10,968 nucleotides of DNA from an uncultured Bacillota bacterium (GTDB taxonomy: Bacteria; Bacillota; Clostridia; UBA1381): assembly GCA_949297205.1 (NCBI GenBank), contig CASFSH010000265.1, forward strand, positions 1 to 10,968, written 5' to 3'. This document shows positions 1 to 6,235 of this stretch, one piece after another; position 1 is the stretch's first letter, and each line of letters begins with the position of its first letter. The notes below the pieces were generated by a model. It made no database searches and was not told where the DNA came from. It was given only the letters and a program-made list of their open reading frames with translations. The translations under genes were made by a program, and so were the position numbers.

Positions 1-181
1 AAAAAGGTGAGATGCAAAGCTTATTTTTCACGTTATATACTCCTTTTTCGCCGCAGATGCGGCGGCACAAATCCTAACGTGGAAAAGAAGCAAGCAGATT
101 GCCGTTTTGAGGGACGACGGTGTATGTGTATACTCCGAGTCGCGAAAAACGGTGAGATGCGCAGCTTATTTTTCACGTTAT
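1..181. repeat. Structured repeat DNA: one complete inverted-repeat element plus the right end of a second copy
   Basis: A 31-base segment at 6-36 recurs at 151-181 with two mismatches, giving a period of 145. Positions 75-180 form an element bounded by near-perfect 17-base inverted repeats (75-91 and 164-180, 15 of 17 complementary). The same right arm occurs exactly at 19-35, so 1-36 looks like the right end of another copy cut by the window edge. Inside the complete copy are AGCAGATTGCC (93-103) and a long hairpin: CCGTTTT (102-108) pairs with AAAACGG (146-152), followed inwards by GAC/GTC, CGG/CCG and GTAT/ATAC around a GTGT loop. Between the copies is a perfect CGCCGC-AGAT-GCGGCG hairpin (49-64). 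No coding capacity is evident; it lies beyond the 3' end of fakA. It could be a miniature inverted-repeat element or a structured RNA. A related copy lies near 2071-2160. Confidence 0.7.
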
Positions 182-246
182 CCTCCGTCAAAGTCAGATT
201 AAATTATAACTTTGCACATATAATATTTATTTTATATATTGTCAAA

Positions 247-281
247 GCCCGTATTAATGAAATTGTAATCATAATACGGGC
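247..281 (-). terminator. Hairpin downstream of fakA, probable terminator
   Basis: A perfect 10-bp inverted repeat, GCCCGTATTA (247-256) and TAATACGGGC (272-281), closes a 15-base loop about 60 bases beyond the fakA stop. On the minus strand it is followed by TTTGACAATATAT, only a weak U-tract, so termination may be inefficient. The stem could equally work for transcripts from the left on the plus strand. Confidence 0.5.
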
Positions 282-342
282 AATGTTGTTTTGTATCAGG
301 ATACTAAGTGTTCTTCCTTTTATCCTTTTTATAATTTTTCTT

Positions 343-2034
343 TTATTCAACGGACAGAATATAATAATAGAGAGATTGACCTCCGTATTTTACCGAAACA
401 TCGAAATCTTCATATTTTTCTTCAAGTTTTTCCGCTAATTTTTCTGCCTCTTCGTCATTAACATCTTTACCATAATATACATTAATGAATTCATCGTCAT
501 CTGTAACCATTTTATCAATCAGCATATCCAAAACCTCTGCTGCGTCTTTACCTGTAACACTTATGGTGTTTTCGTCAATTCCCAGAATATCTCCTTCTTT
601 TATTACAAGATCATCTATTTTTGTATCTCTTACCGCATAAGTAACCTGCCCTGTTCTGATAGAACCTATAGCCTTATTCATTGCCTGTTCATTCTTTTCA
701 AGGCTTTCTTCCGGAGAAAATGCCAGCATTGCCGAGATACACTGCGGTATACTCTTTGTAGGAATTACAACAACATTCTTTTTTGAAATCTCCTTTGCCT
801 GATTTGCAGCCATGATTATATTCTTATTGTTCGGAAAAACAAAAATTGTATCGGCATTTACTTTATTTACGGCACTTATTATATCATCCGTGCTTGGATT
901 CATGGTCTGTCCGCCTTCAATAATTATATTAATTCCCAAATCTTTAAATATCTGCGCAATTCCGTCACCCACACATATACTTACAAACCCAAACGGCAGC
1001 TTCTCTTCATCTTCATAAAAATCTTGCTCTGAATCTTTCTTATCTCCATTGTCGTTTGCTGATATTATGCTTTGATGCTGATGCTTCATATTATCTATTT
1101 TAATGTTTATCATATCCCCCAGCATAACCGCACGTTCCAATATATATCCCGGATTGTTTGTATGAATATGCACCTTGACAATATCTTCATCATCTATTAC
1201 AAGCATACAGTCTCCCTTTACTTCTATAGCTGAACGGAATCTTTGAATATCCACCTTGGGATTGCTTTTTTCAACTATAAATTCGGTGCAGTATTTATAT
1301 TTTATACTGTTGGTATCAACTATTTCTCCTGCAGCATATTCTGTTGATTTTGACTGTTCTTCAGCCTGTACACATTCAATTACTTTTCCTGTGGCAATAA
1401 AATCCAAAACACCGTCCAAAAAGAAGATCCAACCCTGTCCGCCTGCATCCACAACGCCTGCTTTTTTTAATGCAGGAAGCATTTCAGGAGTTTTCGCAAG
1501 AGTTTTGTTTCCCTTTTTCAGAGCGCCCTCCAATACTGTTTTAAAATCATCATTTTCCTCGGAAAGTTTAACTGCACGCTGTGCAAGTTCCCTTGCAACG
1601 GTGAGAATCGTACCCTCTGTAGGTTTCATTACAGCGTTATATGCTGCTTGAGAACCTACAAGCAGTGCATTTGAAAATTGCTTCACGTCACATTCCGCAG
1701 TACCTTTCAGACTTCTTGAAATTCCTCTGAAAAACTGAGATAAAATAACTCCCGAATTTCCCCTTGCTCCTCTTAATGTGGCATAAGACATAGCGTCTGC
1801 CACCTTTGTAACAGACGGTGTAACTATTCCCTGCAATGATTTTGCCATTGCAATTACTGTCATAGACATATTTGTTCCCGTATCTCCGTCAGGTACAGGG
1901 AAAACATTCAGTTCATCAACAATTTGTTTTTTATTATATAAATTGTTAGCACCTGAAATCATCATCTGAGCTAACAATTTTCCATCTATCCTGTTAATAG
2001 TAATCTCCTCCCAAATCGTCTTATCAGAAGACAT
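343..2034 (-). CDS. fakA: Fatty acid kinase catalytic subunit FakA (DAK/DhaL phosphatase-domain protein, YloV family)
   Basis: FakA is the cytosolic ATP-dependent kinase that phosphorylates fatty acids bound to a FakB (DegV-family) partner, feeding exogenous fatty acids into phospholipid synthesis. The 563-residue length matches the family. An N-terminal DhaL nucleotide-binding domain (about 18-215) shows NVFPVPDGDTGTNM at 43-56, RGARGNSGVILSQ at 88-100, KPTEGT at 137-142 and VVDAGGQGW near 194-202. A middle domain contains VKVHIHTNNPG (about 287-297). The C-terminal domain has the family EGGQTMNPSTDDI motif. It lies downstream of the asp23-like gene, as in the yloU-yloV pair of Bacillus, but with about 126 bases of repeat DNA in between. 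The ATG has a GGGTGAT Shine-Dalgarno. The first dozen residues extend beyond the usual family start. A strong GGGAGGAG lies within codons 8-10, with ATT codons just after it, so a rare ATT start is conceivable. No fakB is in the window. Confidence 0.93.
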   Translation of the reverse strand: MSSDKTIWEEITINRIDGKLLAQMMISGANNLYNKKQIVDELNVFPVPDGDTGTNMSMTVIAMAKSLQGIVTPSVTKVADAMSYATLRGARGNSGVILSQFFRGISRSLKGTAECDVKQFSNALLVGSQAAYNAVMKPTEGTILTVARELAQRAVKLSEENDDFKTVLEGALKKGNKTLAKTPEMLPALKKAGVVDAGGQGWIFFLDGVLDFIATGKVIECVQAEEQSKSTEYAAGEIVDTNSIKYKYCTEFIVEKSNPKVDIQRFRSAIEVKGDCMLVIDDEDIVKVHIHTNNPGYILERAVMLGDMINIKIDNMKHQHQSIISANDNGDKKDSEQDFYEDEEKLPFGFVSICVGDGIAQIFKDLGINIIIEGGQTMNPSTDDIISAVNKVNADTIFVFPNNKNIIMAANQAKEISKKNVVVIPTKSIPQCISAMLAFSPEESLEKNEQAMNKAIGSIRTGQVTYAVRDTKIDDLVIKEGDILGIDENTISVTGKDAAEVLDMLIDKMVTDDDEFINVYYGKDVNDEEAEKLAEKLEEKYEDFDVSVKYGGQSLYYYILSVE

Positions 2035-2070
2035 TAATCACCCATGGTATCGCTTCGGCGAAAACCAATA

Positions 2071-2160
2071 GCAACACGAAAAAAACGAGCAGACTGCCTG
2101 TTTAAAGGGCACCAACAAAGGCACCCGAAACAGGTAGGATCATATATTTTTCCATGTTAA
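2071..2160. repeat. Structured repeat copy between asp23-like gene and fakA
   Basis: This segment resembles the element at 75-180. It has AGCAGACTGCC at 2088-2098 (10 of 11 matching the first copy), then a hairpin in which CCTGTTT (2097-2103) pairs with AAACAGG (2128-2134). Inside is a second stem, GGG-CA-CC (2107-2113) against GG-CA-CCC (2120-2126), with a symmetrical CA/CA internal loop and an AACAAA loop. Degenerate outer arms read CAACACG-AAAAA on the left and TTTTTCCATGTTA on the right. The loop sequence differs from the first copy while the stems are kept, which suggests structure is conserved. It sits in the spacer of what is usually a tight operon, so it would be transcribed from the asp23-like promoter. 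Confidence 0.6.
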
Positions 2161-2523
2161 TTACATATTATCCTGCACTCTCACAGATTCAACCAAAACA
2201 TTTACTTTTGTCACTTTAATTCCGGTTTTATTTTCCAGTTTGTATTTTACATTGTGTATTATACTGTTACATATCGCATTAATATTAACGCCGTATTCCA
2301 CCATAATATGAATTTCAATAACTATACCCGAATCAACAACATCAATCTTTATTCCCTTTGTCATATTATCGGATTTTAAAAGATTGACAATTCCGTCTTT
2401 CTTGTTTCGTGATGCCATACCCACAACACCATAGCATTTATTTGCAACCGCACCGGCAATCGAAGCTATAACACTATTGTCAACAAGTACATCTCCGTAT
2501 TCGCTGTTAATTTTAATAGCCAC
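2161..2523 (-). CDS. Asp23/Gls24 family envelope-stress-type protein (YloU-like)
   Basis: This is a small (120-residue) protein of the Asp23/Gls24 family, which includes B. subtilis YloU. In staphylococci Asp23 is a membrane-associated protein linked to cell-envelope stress; the biochemical role of the YloU type is unclear. Visible family features are an N-terminal EYGDVLVDNSVIASIAGAVA stretch, CYGVVGMASRNKKDG, a central EIHIMVEYGVNI strand and the C-terminal KVNVLVESVRV. I place the start at GTG 2523. The AGAAAGGA Shine-Dalgarno directly abuts an in-frame ATG at 2532, leaving no spacing, whereas it sits 9 bases before the GTG. The GTG start also gives the ten-residue lead to the conserved YG seen in YloU as I recall it. 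The gene is first of a two-gene unit with fakA. No nearby rpmB is seen; a recombinase is divergent instead. Confidence 0.88.
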   Translation of the reverse strand: MAIKINSEYGDVLVDNSVIASIAGAVANKCYGVVGMASRNKKDGIVNLLKSDNMTKGIKIDVVDSGIVIEIHIMVEYGVNINAICNSIIHNVKYKLENKTGIKVTKVNVLVESVRVQDNM

Positions 2524-2829
2524 TTCAATCATTCCTTTCTGTTTTATATAAGGAGCGCATCCCCATTATTGATTTTTTTATTTTATGCAAATAACAGATT
2601 TTTTAATCCGTTCTGAAAATGTTTATTTAAGATAACAAAACAGGTAATTGCCAATTGATATACCATCTCTATCATATTTTACTATACTTTGATTGTTTCG
2701 TCTATACTTATTTTAAAATTTTATCTGAAATATATCCAAATTAGTATAAAAATATAATATACAATTTGATTTTTTGTTTAATTTATTATATAATAAAAAA
2801 TGAAAAATATACCGTAAAGGAATGATCTT
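2524..2829. other. Divergent intergenic region between the asp23-like gene and the recombinase gene
   Basis: About 300 bases of AT-rich DNA with no plausible gene on either strand. It holds the plus-strand recombinase promoter (2766-2794). An imperfect palindrome, ACAGATT-TTTT-AATCCGT (2594-2611, six of seven pairs), may be an operator or small hairpin in the 5' leader of the asp23-like gene. I could not identify a convincing minus-strand promoter. TTGGCA with an 18-base spacer to TTAAAT (around 2620-2655, minus strand) is the best but weak candidate. Confidence 0.5.
2766..2794 (+). promoter_or_regulatory. Sigma-A type promoter of the tyrosine recombinase gene
   Basis: TTGATT (2766-2771) and a perfect TATAAT (2789-2794) are separated by 17 bases. 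The -10 box lies 35 bases before the ATG, which has AAAGGAA (2816-2822) as Shine-Dalgarno, leaving a short leader. Confidence 0.8.
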
Positions 2830-3942
2830 ATGGCTTTAAACAAAAAATATTCATATCTTAAAGAATATACGATTCAGATGCCGGATTTTGTTACCGAATA
2901 TATTATAGAATATTACAACGGCGAAAGCATCAATACTCAAATCGGCTATTCCATAGACATACGTATTTTTCTTAATTATCTTAAATCCGAAGTATTTGAT
3001 CACATAGAAAATATAAAGGACATAACAATTGATGACATAAACAGGATAAAAGTTACCGATCTGATAAGATTTAAGTCATATCTGAAGGAATACTCCCAGG
3101 AAAGCTATACCGTAAACGGAAAACCCATTACCCGTGTTTACCATAATTCGGCCTATGGCATTAACAGAAAAATGTCGGCTGTCAGAGGGTTGTTTATATA
3201 TCTTTACAAAACAGATCAGATTAAAGAAAACATAACGGATAAAGTAGATTTTGCAAAGCTACATCAGAAAATAAAAAAAAGGCTGACGGCACAGGAAACT
3301 TTTGCACTTCTTGATGTTATATACAGCGGTGAAAAATACTACGAGGGCAGACTTCTTACCGAATATAACAACAGAAAACTCAGAGATATTGCCATATTTA
3401 CTACATATCTCGGTACAGGTATACGTGTAAGCGAGCTTATAAATATAAATGTTGAGGATATTGATCTTAATACAAATACCATTATCGTAACCCGCAAGGG
3501 CGGAGATGAACAGGAAATTTTTATGCCGAATCAGGTAAAAGAAGCAATTATGATTTACTTAAAAGACGAGGAGTCGCGAAAAAACCGTGATATATCCTCA
3601 GGGCCTCTATTCTTAAGCCGGAATAAGTCTCGGTTTACCCCTGCCGGAATCGAAAAGCTTTTGAGGAACTATTGTCTTACCGTGGGTATAACAAATCCCG
3701 ACAAAGCAAGACCTCATGCTTTAAGAAGAACCTTTGCCTGTCAGCTTCTTGAAGACGGCGTAGATATAAAAATGGTTGCAGACCTTCTTGGTCATAAAAA
3801 TATTGAAGTTACACATAAATACTATGCACAGTACAATGCCAAAGCCAGAAAAGACCTTATGCTTCAGCAAGTTCCCGTTCCCGAGAATATATACAAAACT
3901 CTTGAAGATGAGGTTCCTCCGGAGGACGAAAACAACAGTTAA
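2830..3942 (+). CDS. Tyrosine-type site-specific recombinase/integrase (XerC/XerD-like)
   Basis: A phage-integrase-family recombinase that should cut and rejoin DNA through a 3'-phosphotyrosine intermediate. The N-terminal SAM-like core-binding domain spans roughly 16-130 and the catalytic domain about 150-345. The catalytic set is complete: R199 in GTGIRVSEL, K223 in the TRKGGDEQ hairpin, H296 and R299 in PHALRR, H322 in LLGHKNIEVTHKYY, and Y331 nine residues after H322 as nucleophile. At 370 residues it is longer than typical XerC/XerD (about 300), with an expanded N-terminal domain and an acidic tail (EDEVPPEDENN). It stands alone behind its own promoter and terminator. I see no excisionase, attachment-site repeat or cargo genes, so it is more likely a chromosomal Xer-like orphan than an active element integrase. 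Family is certain; role is not. Confidence 0.92.
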   Translation: MALNKKYSYLKEYTIQMPDFVTEYIIEYYNGESINTQIGYSIDIRIFLNYLKSEVFDHIENIKDITIDDINRIKVTDLIRFKSYLKEYSQESYTVNGKPITRVYHNSAYGINRKMSAVRGLFIYLYKTDQIKENITDKVDFAKLHQKIKKRLTAQETFALLDVIYSGEKYYEGRLLTEYNNRKLRDIAIFTTYLGTGIRVSELININVEDIDLNTNTIIVTRKGGDEQEIFMPNQVKEAIMIYLKDEESRKNRDISSGPLFLSRNKSRFTPAGIEKLLRNYCLTVGITNPDKARPHALRRTFACQLLEDGVDIKMVADLLGHKNIEVTHKYYAQYNAKARKDLMLQQVPVPENIYKTLEDEVPPEDENNS

Positions 3943-3960
3943 TTAAATTTAAAAAAACAG

Positions 3961-3981
3961 TGGGCGGATAATATCCGCCCA
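3961..3981 (+). terminator. Rho-independent terminator of the recombinase gene, probably bidirectional
   Basis: GGGCGGAT (3962-3969) and ATCCGCCC (3973-3980) form a perfect GC-rich stem, extended by T3961/A3981, around an AAT loop 18 bases after the stop. Downstream on the plus strand is AACATAAATTATTTTT. On the minus strand the stem is followed by CTGTTTTTTT, so it should also stop transcripts arriving from the converging small gene at 4124-4402. Confidence 0.85.
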
Positions 3982-4123
3982 ACATAAATTATTTTTAAAC
4001 CGAATTAATACCCCTGCTTTGTCCGCAGGTAACGTTAGCTTCTCAGATTTTCAGCGAAAGATTTTTTATCCCACCGATATCCGAAACTGACCTCATCTCC
4101 TTATGAGGTATGTATATCCGCAC
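3982..4123. other. Unexplained intergenic stretch with hairpins between converging genes
   Basis: Two further hairpins are visible: CCTGC-TTTGTCC-GCAGG (4013-4029) and a perfect 7-bp ACCTCAT-CTCCTT-ATGAGGT (4090-4109). The second is flanked on both sides by direct copies of ATATCCG (near 4078 and 4116), a heptamer also present in the recombinase terminator. No open frame or RNA family was recognised. Confidence 0.4.
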
Positions 4124-4402
4124 TTAAGTTATATTTTCTCCTATGGTTTTTCCCCAACATCCTATTTTTGTAATCATATCCTTTTCGGTATAATATGCAT
4201 TTGGCGCAAATTCATCATCCGAATAACGTATACACATCATTGCAAGTTCTTTCATAAATTTATCAATGTTGTGGGGTATTTTTTTCTCATCCTGTTTTAC
4301 ATCAAAATAAACCCTGTAAAATTCAGAGCAAAAATATTCCAATCCGATATATCCGTTTTTAAAACTTTCTAAAAGAAAAATAAGTTCCTCATATCTTGTC
4401 AT
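4124..4402 (-). CDS. Small hypothetical protein, helical, immunity-protein-like appearance
   Basis: A 92-residue acidic protein I cannot assign. The start is well supported: AAAGGAG lies 7 bases before the ATG. The N-terminal half (YEELIFLLESFKNGYIGLEYFCSEFYRVY) looks like two amphipathic helices joined by a short turn. The second half contains a helix around KFMKELAMM and a CIRYSDDEF segment. There is no signal peptide or membrane span. The helix-turn-helix arrangement, small size and acidity recall bacteriocin or contact-dependent-inhibition immunity proteins, but this is an impression of shape rather than a motif match, and no toxin gene is adjacent. It follows the gene at 4490-4786 but is separated from it by a strong terminator, so it probably has its own promoter or depends on readthrough. 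Confidence 0.72.
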   Translation of the reverse strand: MTRYEELIFLLESFKNGYIGLEYFCSEFYRVYFDVKQDEKKIPHNIDKFMKELAMMCIRYSDDEFAPNAYYTEKDMITKIGCWGKTIGENIT

Positions 4403-4434
4403 AATTTATCTCCTTTATTTTACGGGAAATTCAG

Positions 4435-4486
4435 TTTAAAAGAAAAGACTGTGCCGAAGATTCGATAACATCCGGCAGCAGTCTTA
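4435..4486 (-). terminator. Rho-independent terminator after the 98-residue hypothetical gene
   Basis: On the minus strand AAGACTG-C-TGCCG pairs with CGGCA-CAGTCTT (arms 4473-4485 and 4445-4456, one unpaired G) and is followed by TTCTTTT. It begins 4 bases after the stop codon of the 4490-4786 gene. Confidence 0.85.
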
Positions 4487-4489
4487 ATA

Positions 4490-4786
4490 TTACATTGTAC
4501 TTAATGCGTCCTGTAACCACCATGAACCAATATCAAATGCTTTATAAAGGTCATCTCTTTCGCCGGTACGATAGTTAATTCCGGTGCCTACTTCCTCTAC
4601 GGTATTATCCTGAATACTGAACTTAACCTTTGTTGAAACATCAATGTCACCGACTTTTTTTGTTTCAAGAATCTCAATTTCCAATATCAGCTTATCTTCA
4701 AGATTTCCGTAATAAATCTTATTACCTTTACGGTAGACCGGTTTTCCTTTAAATGTCAAATCCTTTGTTTTCTTTGCAGCTGCCAT
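4490..4786 (-). CDS. Hypothetical protein, 98 residues, lysine-rich N-terminus and beta-rich core
   Basis: Not recognised. The first residues (MAAAKKTKDLTFKGKPVYRKG) are strongly basic. The middle (about 18-65) reads as alternating beta strands, KIYYGNLEDKLILEIEILETKK then DVSTKVKFSIQD. The C-terminal part has YRTGERDDLYKAFDIGSWWLQDAL, with a paired tryptophan. No signal peptide, membrane segment or metal motif is present. I chose the ATG at 4786 because AAAGGATG precedes it by about 9 bases; the in-frame ATGs at 4804 and 4834 lack a ribosome binding site. It is monocistronic, with a strong terminator just after the stop and a possible promoter (TTGAAG, 16-base spacer, AATAAT, near 4821-4849 on the minus strand). 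That suggests an independently and perhaps highly expressed small protein. Confidence 0.75.
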   Translation of the reverse strand: MAAAKKTKDLTFKGKPVYRKGNKIYYGNLEDKLILEIEILETKKVGDIDVSTKVKFSIQDNTVEEVGTGINYRTGERDDLYKAFDIGSWWLQDALSTM

Positions 4787-4906
4787 ATAAACACATCCTT
4801 TCATTAATATGCAGGAGCGATTATTGCGTTGCAATATGCCGCTTCAACATTACAGTATTTTGCCCGACATACATAATGCACGTTTACCAACGATACATTT
4901 TTAATA

Positions 4907-4920
4907 TTGCCTTTCGGCAA
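4907..4920 (-). terminator. Small GNRA-loop hairpin downstream of the gamma-subunit gene
   Basis: On the minus strand TTGCC-GAAA-GGCAA forms a 5-bp stem with a GNRA tetraloop, 21 bases after the korC stop. The following TATTAAAAATG lacks a proper U-tract, so this may be a 3' stabilising hairpin or a weak terminator of the operon. Confidence 0.4.
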
Positions 4921-4941
4921 ATTTTCGAATATGGGCATTTA

Positions 4942-5472
4942 TTACAGATTATACCCTCTTTCAATTAATTTCATGTTATAATCTATTAAATCTTTTTTTG
5001 TTGGAGGTACAGCCTTTTCCACTCCGGCTCTGATTTCTTCAAGGGTAAATATACCTGTACTCTTTAATAATGCTCCCAACATTATCATATTTGCCATATT
5101 TGCTTTAGCTTCTCTTGCAGCAATTCCTGTTGCGTCAACCGCAACAACTTTAACGTCATCTCTTTTGATTTCTCTGTCAATAAGAGTTTTATCATAAATA
5201 ATTGTTCCGCCCGGCACAACATCATTTTCAAACTTGTCTAAAGACGGCTTATTCATGCTTATAAGAATATTTGGTGTTATAATAATAGGTGAGCCTACCG
5301 GTTCATCCGAAACAATAACATGACAGTTTGCAGCTCCGCCTCTCATTTCAGGGCCATATGACGGTAACCATGATAACTTTTTACCCTTAACCAAAGCAGT
5401 ATACGCCAATATTTTTCCGGCAAAGAGGATACCCTGGCCGCCGAATCCGGTTATAATAATATTATCAGTCAT
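4942..5472 (-). CDS. korC: 2-oxoacid:ferredoxin oxidoreductase, gamma subunit (KorC/VorC-like)
   Basis: This is the gamma subunit of a heterotetrameric 2-oxoacid:ferredoxin oxidoreductase, the part that helps shape the CoA site. The 176-residue length fits the family. The N-terminal IIITGFGGQGILFAGK carries the diagnostic G-x-GGQG motif. It is followed by WLPSYGPEMRGGAANC, with the conserved PxxRGG, then VGSPIIxxPNILISMNKPSLDKF, and a C-terminal VPPTKKDLIDYN. The start is ATG 5472, because AAGGAGG lies about 7 bases upstream; longer in-frame starts run back into the beta gene. The gap to the beta gene is only 13 bases. It is the last gene of the five-gene operon. Confidence 0.92.
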   Translation of the reverse strand: MTDNIIITGFGGQGILFAGKILAYTALVKGKKLSWLPSYGPEMRGGAANCHVIVSDEPVGSPIIITPNILISMNKPSLDKFENDVVPGGTIIYDKTLIDREIKRDDVKVVAVDATGIAAREAKANMANMIMLGALLKSTGIFTLEEIRAGVEKAVPPTKKDLIDYNMKLIERGYNL

Positions 5473-5485
5473 TTTGTATTCCTCC

Positions 5486-6235
5486 TTACTTATTTTCATC
5501 ATCAATGTCCTTATATACTCCCAACGGATAATAAGGAATCATATCTTTCTGTAATCTCTTTATTGCTTCTGCCGGAGACAATCCCCAGTTTGTAGGACAG
5601 GTCGAAAGAACTTCTACCAAAGAAAATCCTTTTCCGTCTATCTGATTTTGGAAAGCTTTTTTAATTGCGGCTTTTGCTTTTTTAATATTCGGAACGGTAT
5701 CCAATGCAACTCTTGCTATATAGCTGGGTCCATCCAATGTGGAAAGCATTTCCGAAATTCTTATAGGGTTACCCTGAGTTTTTATATCACGGCCGTATGG
5801 CGAGGTTTGTGTAACCTGACCCGGCAGTGTTGTAGGCGCCATCTGACCGCCTGTCATACCGTAAATTGTATTGTTAATAAATATAATTGTTATGTTTTCT
5901 CCTCTTGCAGCTGAGTGTACTGTTTCAGCCGTTCCGATAGCGGCAAGGTCACCGTCACCCTGATATGTAAATACTACTTTATCGGGATGAACTCTCTTTA
6001 TTCCTGTTGCAACAGCAGGAGCTCTTCCGTGAGCTGCCTCCTGCATATCACAGTTAAAATAATCATATGCCATAACTGCGCATCCAACCGGTGCTACACC
6101 AATTGCATTTCCTTCAATTCCCAACTCATCCAAAACTTCGGCAACAAGTCTGTGACAAATGCCGTGAGTACAGCCGGGGCAATAATGGAACGGTGCGTCT
6201 GTTAAAGCGTGTGGTTTTTTAAATACTATAGCCAT
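5486..6235 (-). CDS. korB: 2-oxoacid:ferredoxin oxidoreductase, beta subunit, ThDP-binding (KorB/VorA-like)
   Basis: This subunit binds thiamine diphosphate and decarboxylates the 2-oxoacid, passing electrons towards ferredoxin. The ThDP motif is clear: GDGD at 93-96 through INN at 120-122, followed by IYGMTGGQMAPTT (124-136). Cysteines at 19 and 22 (CPGC), 52 and 213 are placed like the ligands of the proximal [4Fe-4S] cluster in oxoacid oxidoreductase beta subunits. The length of 249 residues is normal. The ATG overlaps the alpha-subunit stop by one base (TAATG), with AGGAGG inside the alpha gene, so the two are translationally coupled. Several substrates are possible for this family (2-oxoglutarate, branched-chain 2-oxoacids, pyruvate) and the sequence alone does not settle it. 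Confidence 0.94.
   Translation of the reverse strand: MAIVFKKPHALTDAPFHYCPGCTHGICHRLVAEVLDELGIEGNAIGVAPVGCAVMAYDYFNCDMQEAAHGRAPAVATGIKRVHPDKVVFTYQGDGDLAAIGTAETVHSAARGENITIIFINNTIYGMTGGQMAPTTLPGQVTQTSPYGRDIKTQGNPIRISEMLSTLDGPSYIARVALDTVPNIKKAKAAIKKAFQNQIDGKGFSLVEVLSTCPTNWGLSPAEAIKRLQKDMIPYYPLGVYKDIDDENK

Noticed and set aside
7..438. Plus-strand open frame of 143 codons across the left repeat region.
   Set aside because: It runs through inverted repeats and into the antisense of fakA, has no credible ribosome binding site, and its hydrophobic tail comes from AT-rich antisense sequence.
1256..1651. Plus-strand open frame of 131 codons within fakA.
   Set aside because: Antisense shadow of a well-supported gene with strong family motifs.
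2661..2674. A fourth TACCAT-N4-ATCA match in the asp23/recombinase intergenic region.
   Set aside because: Single copy, not abutting a recognised promoter, and a ten-base AT-rich pattern can occur once in this much AT-rich sequence by chance. Worth remembering only if genome searches support the motif.
2830..4834. Recombinase plus small genes as an integrated mobile element or toxin-immunity island.
   Set aside because: No flanking direct repeats, tRNA target, excision gene, replication gene or toxin is visible in the window.
5648..6205. Plus-strand open frames opposite the beta subunit.
   Set aside because: Antisense shadows; cysteine-rich, low-complexity translations without ribosome binding sites.
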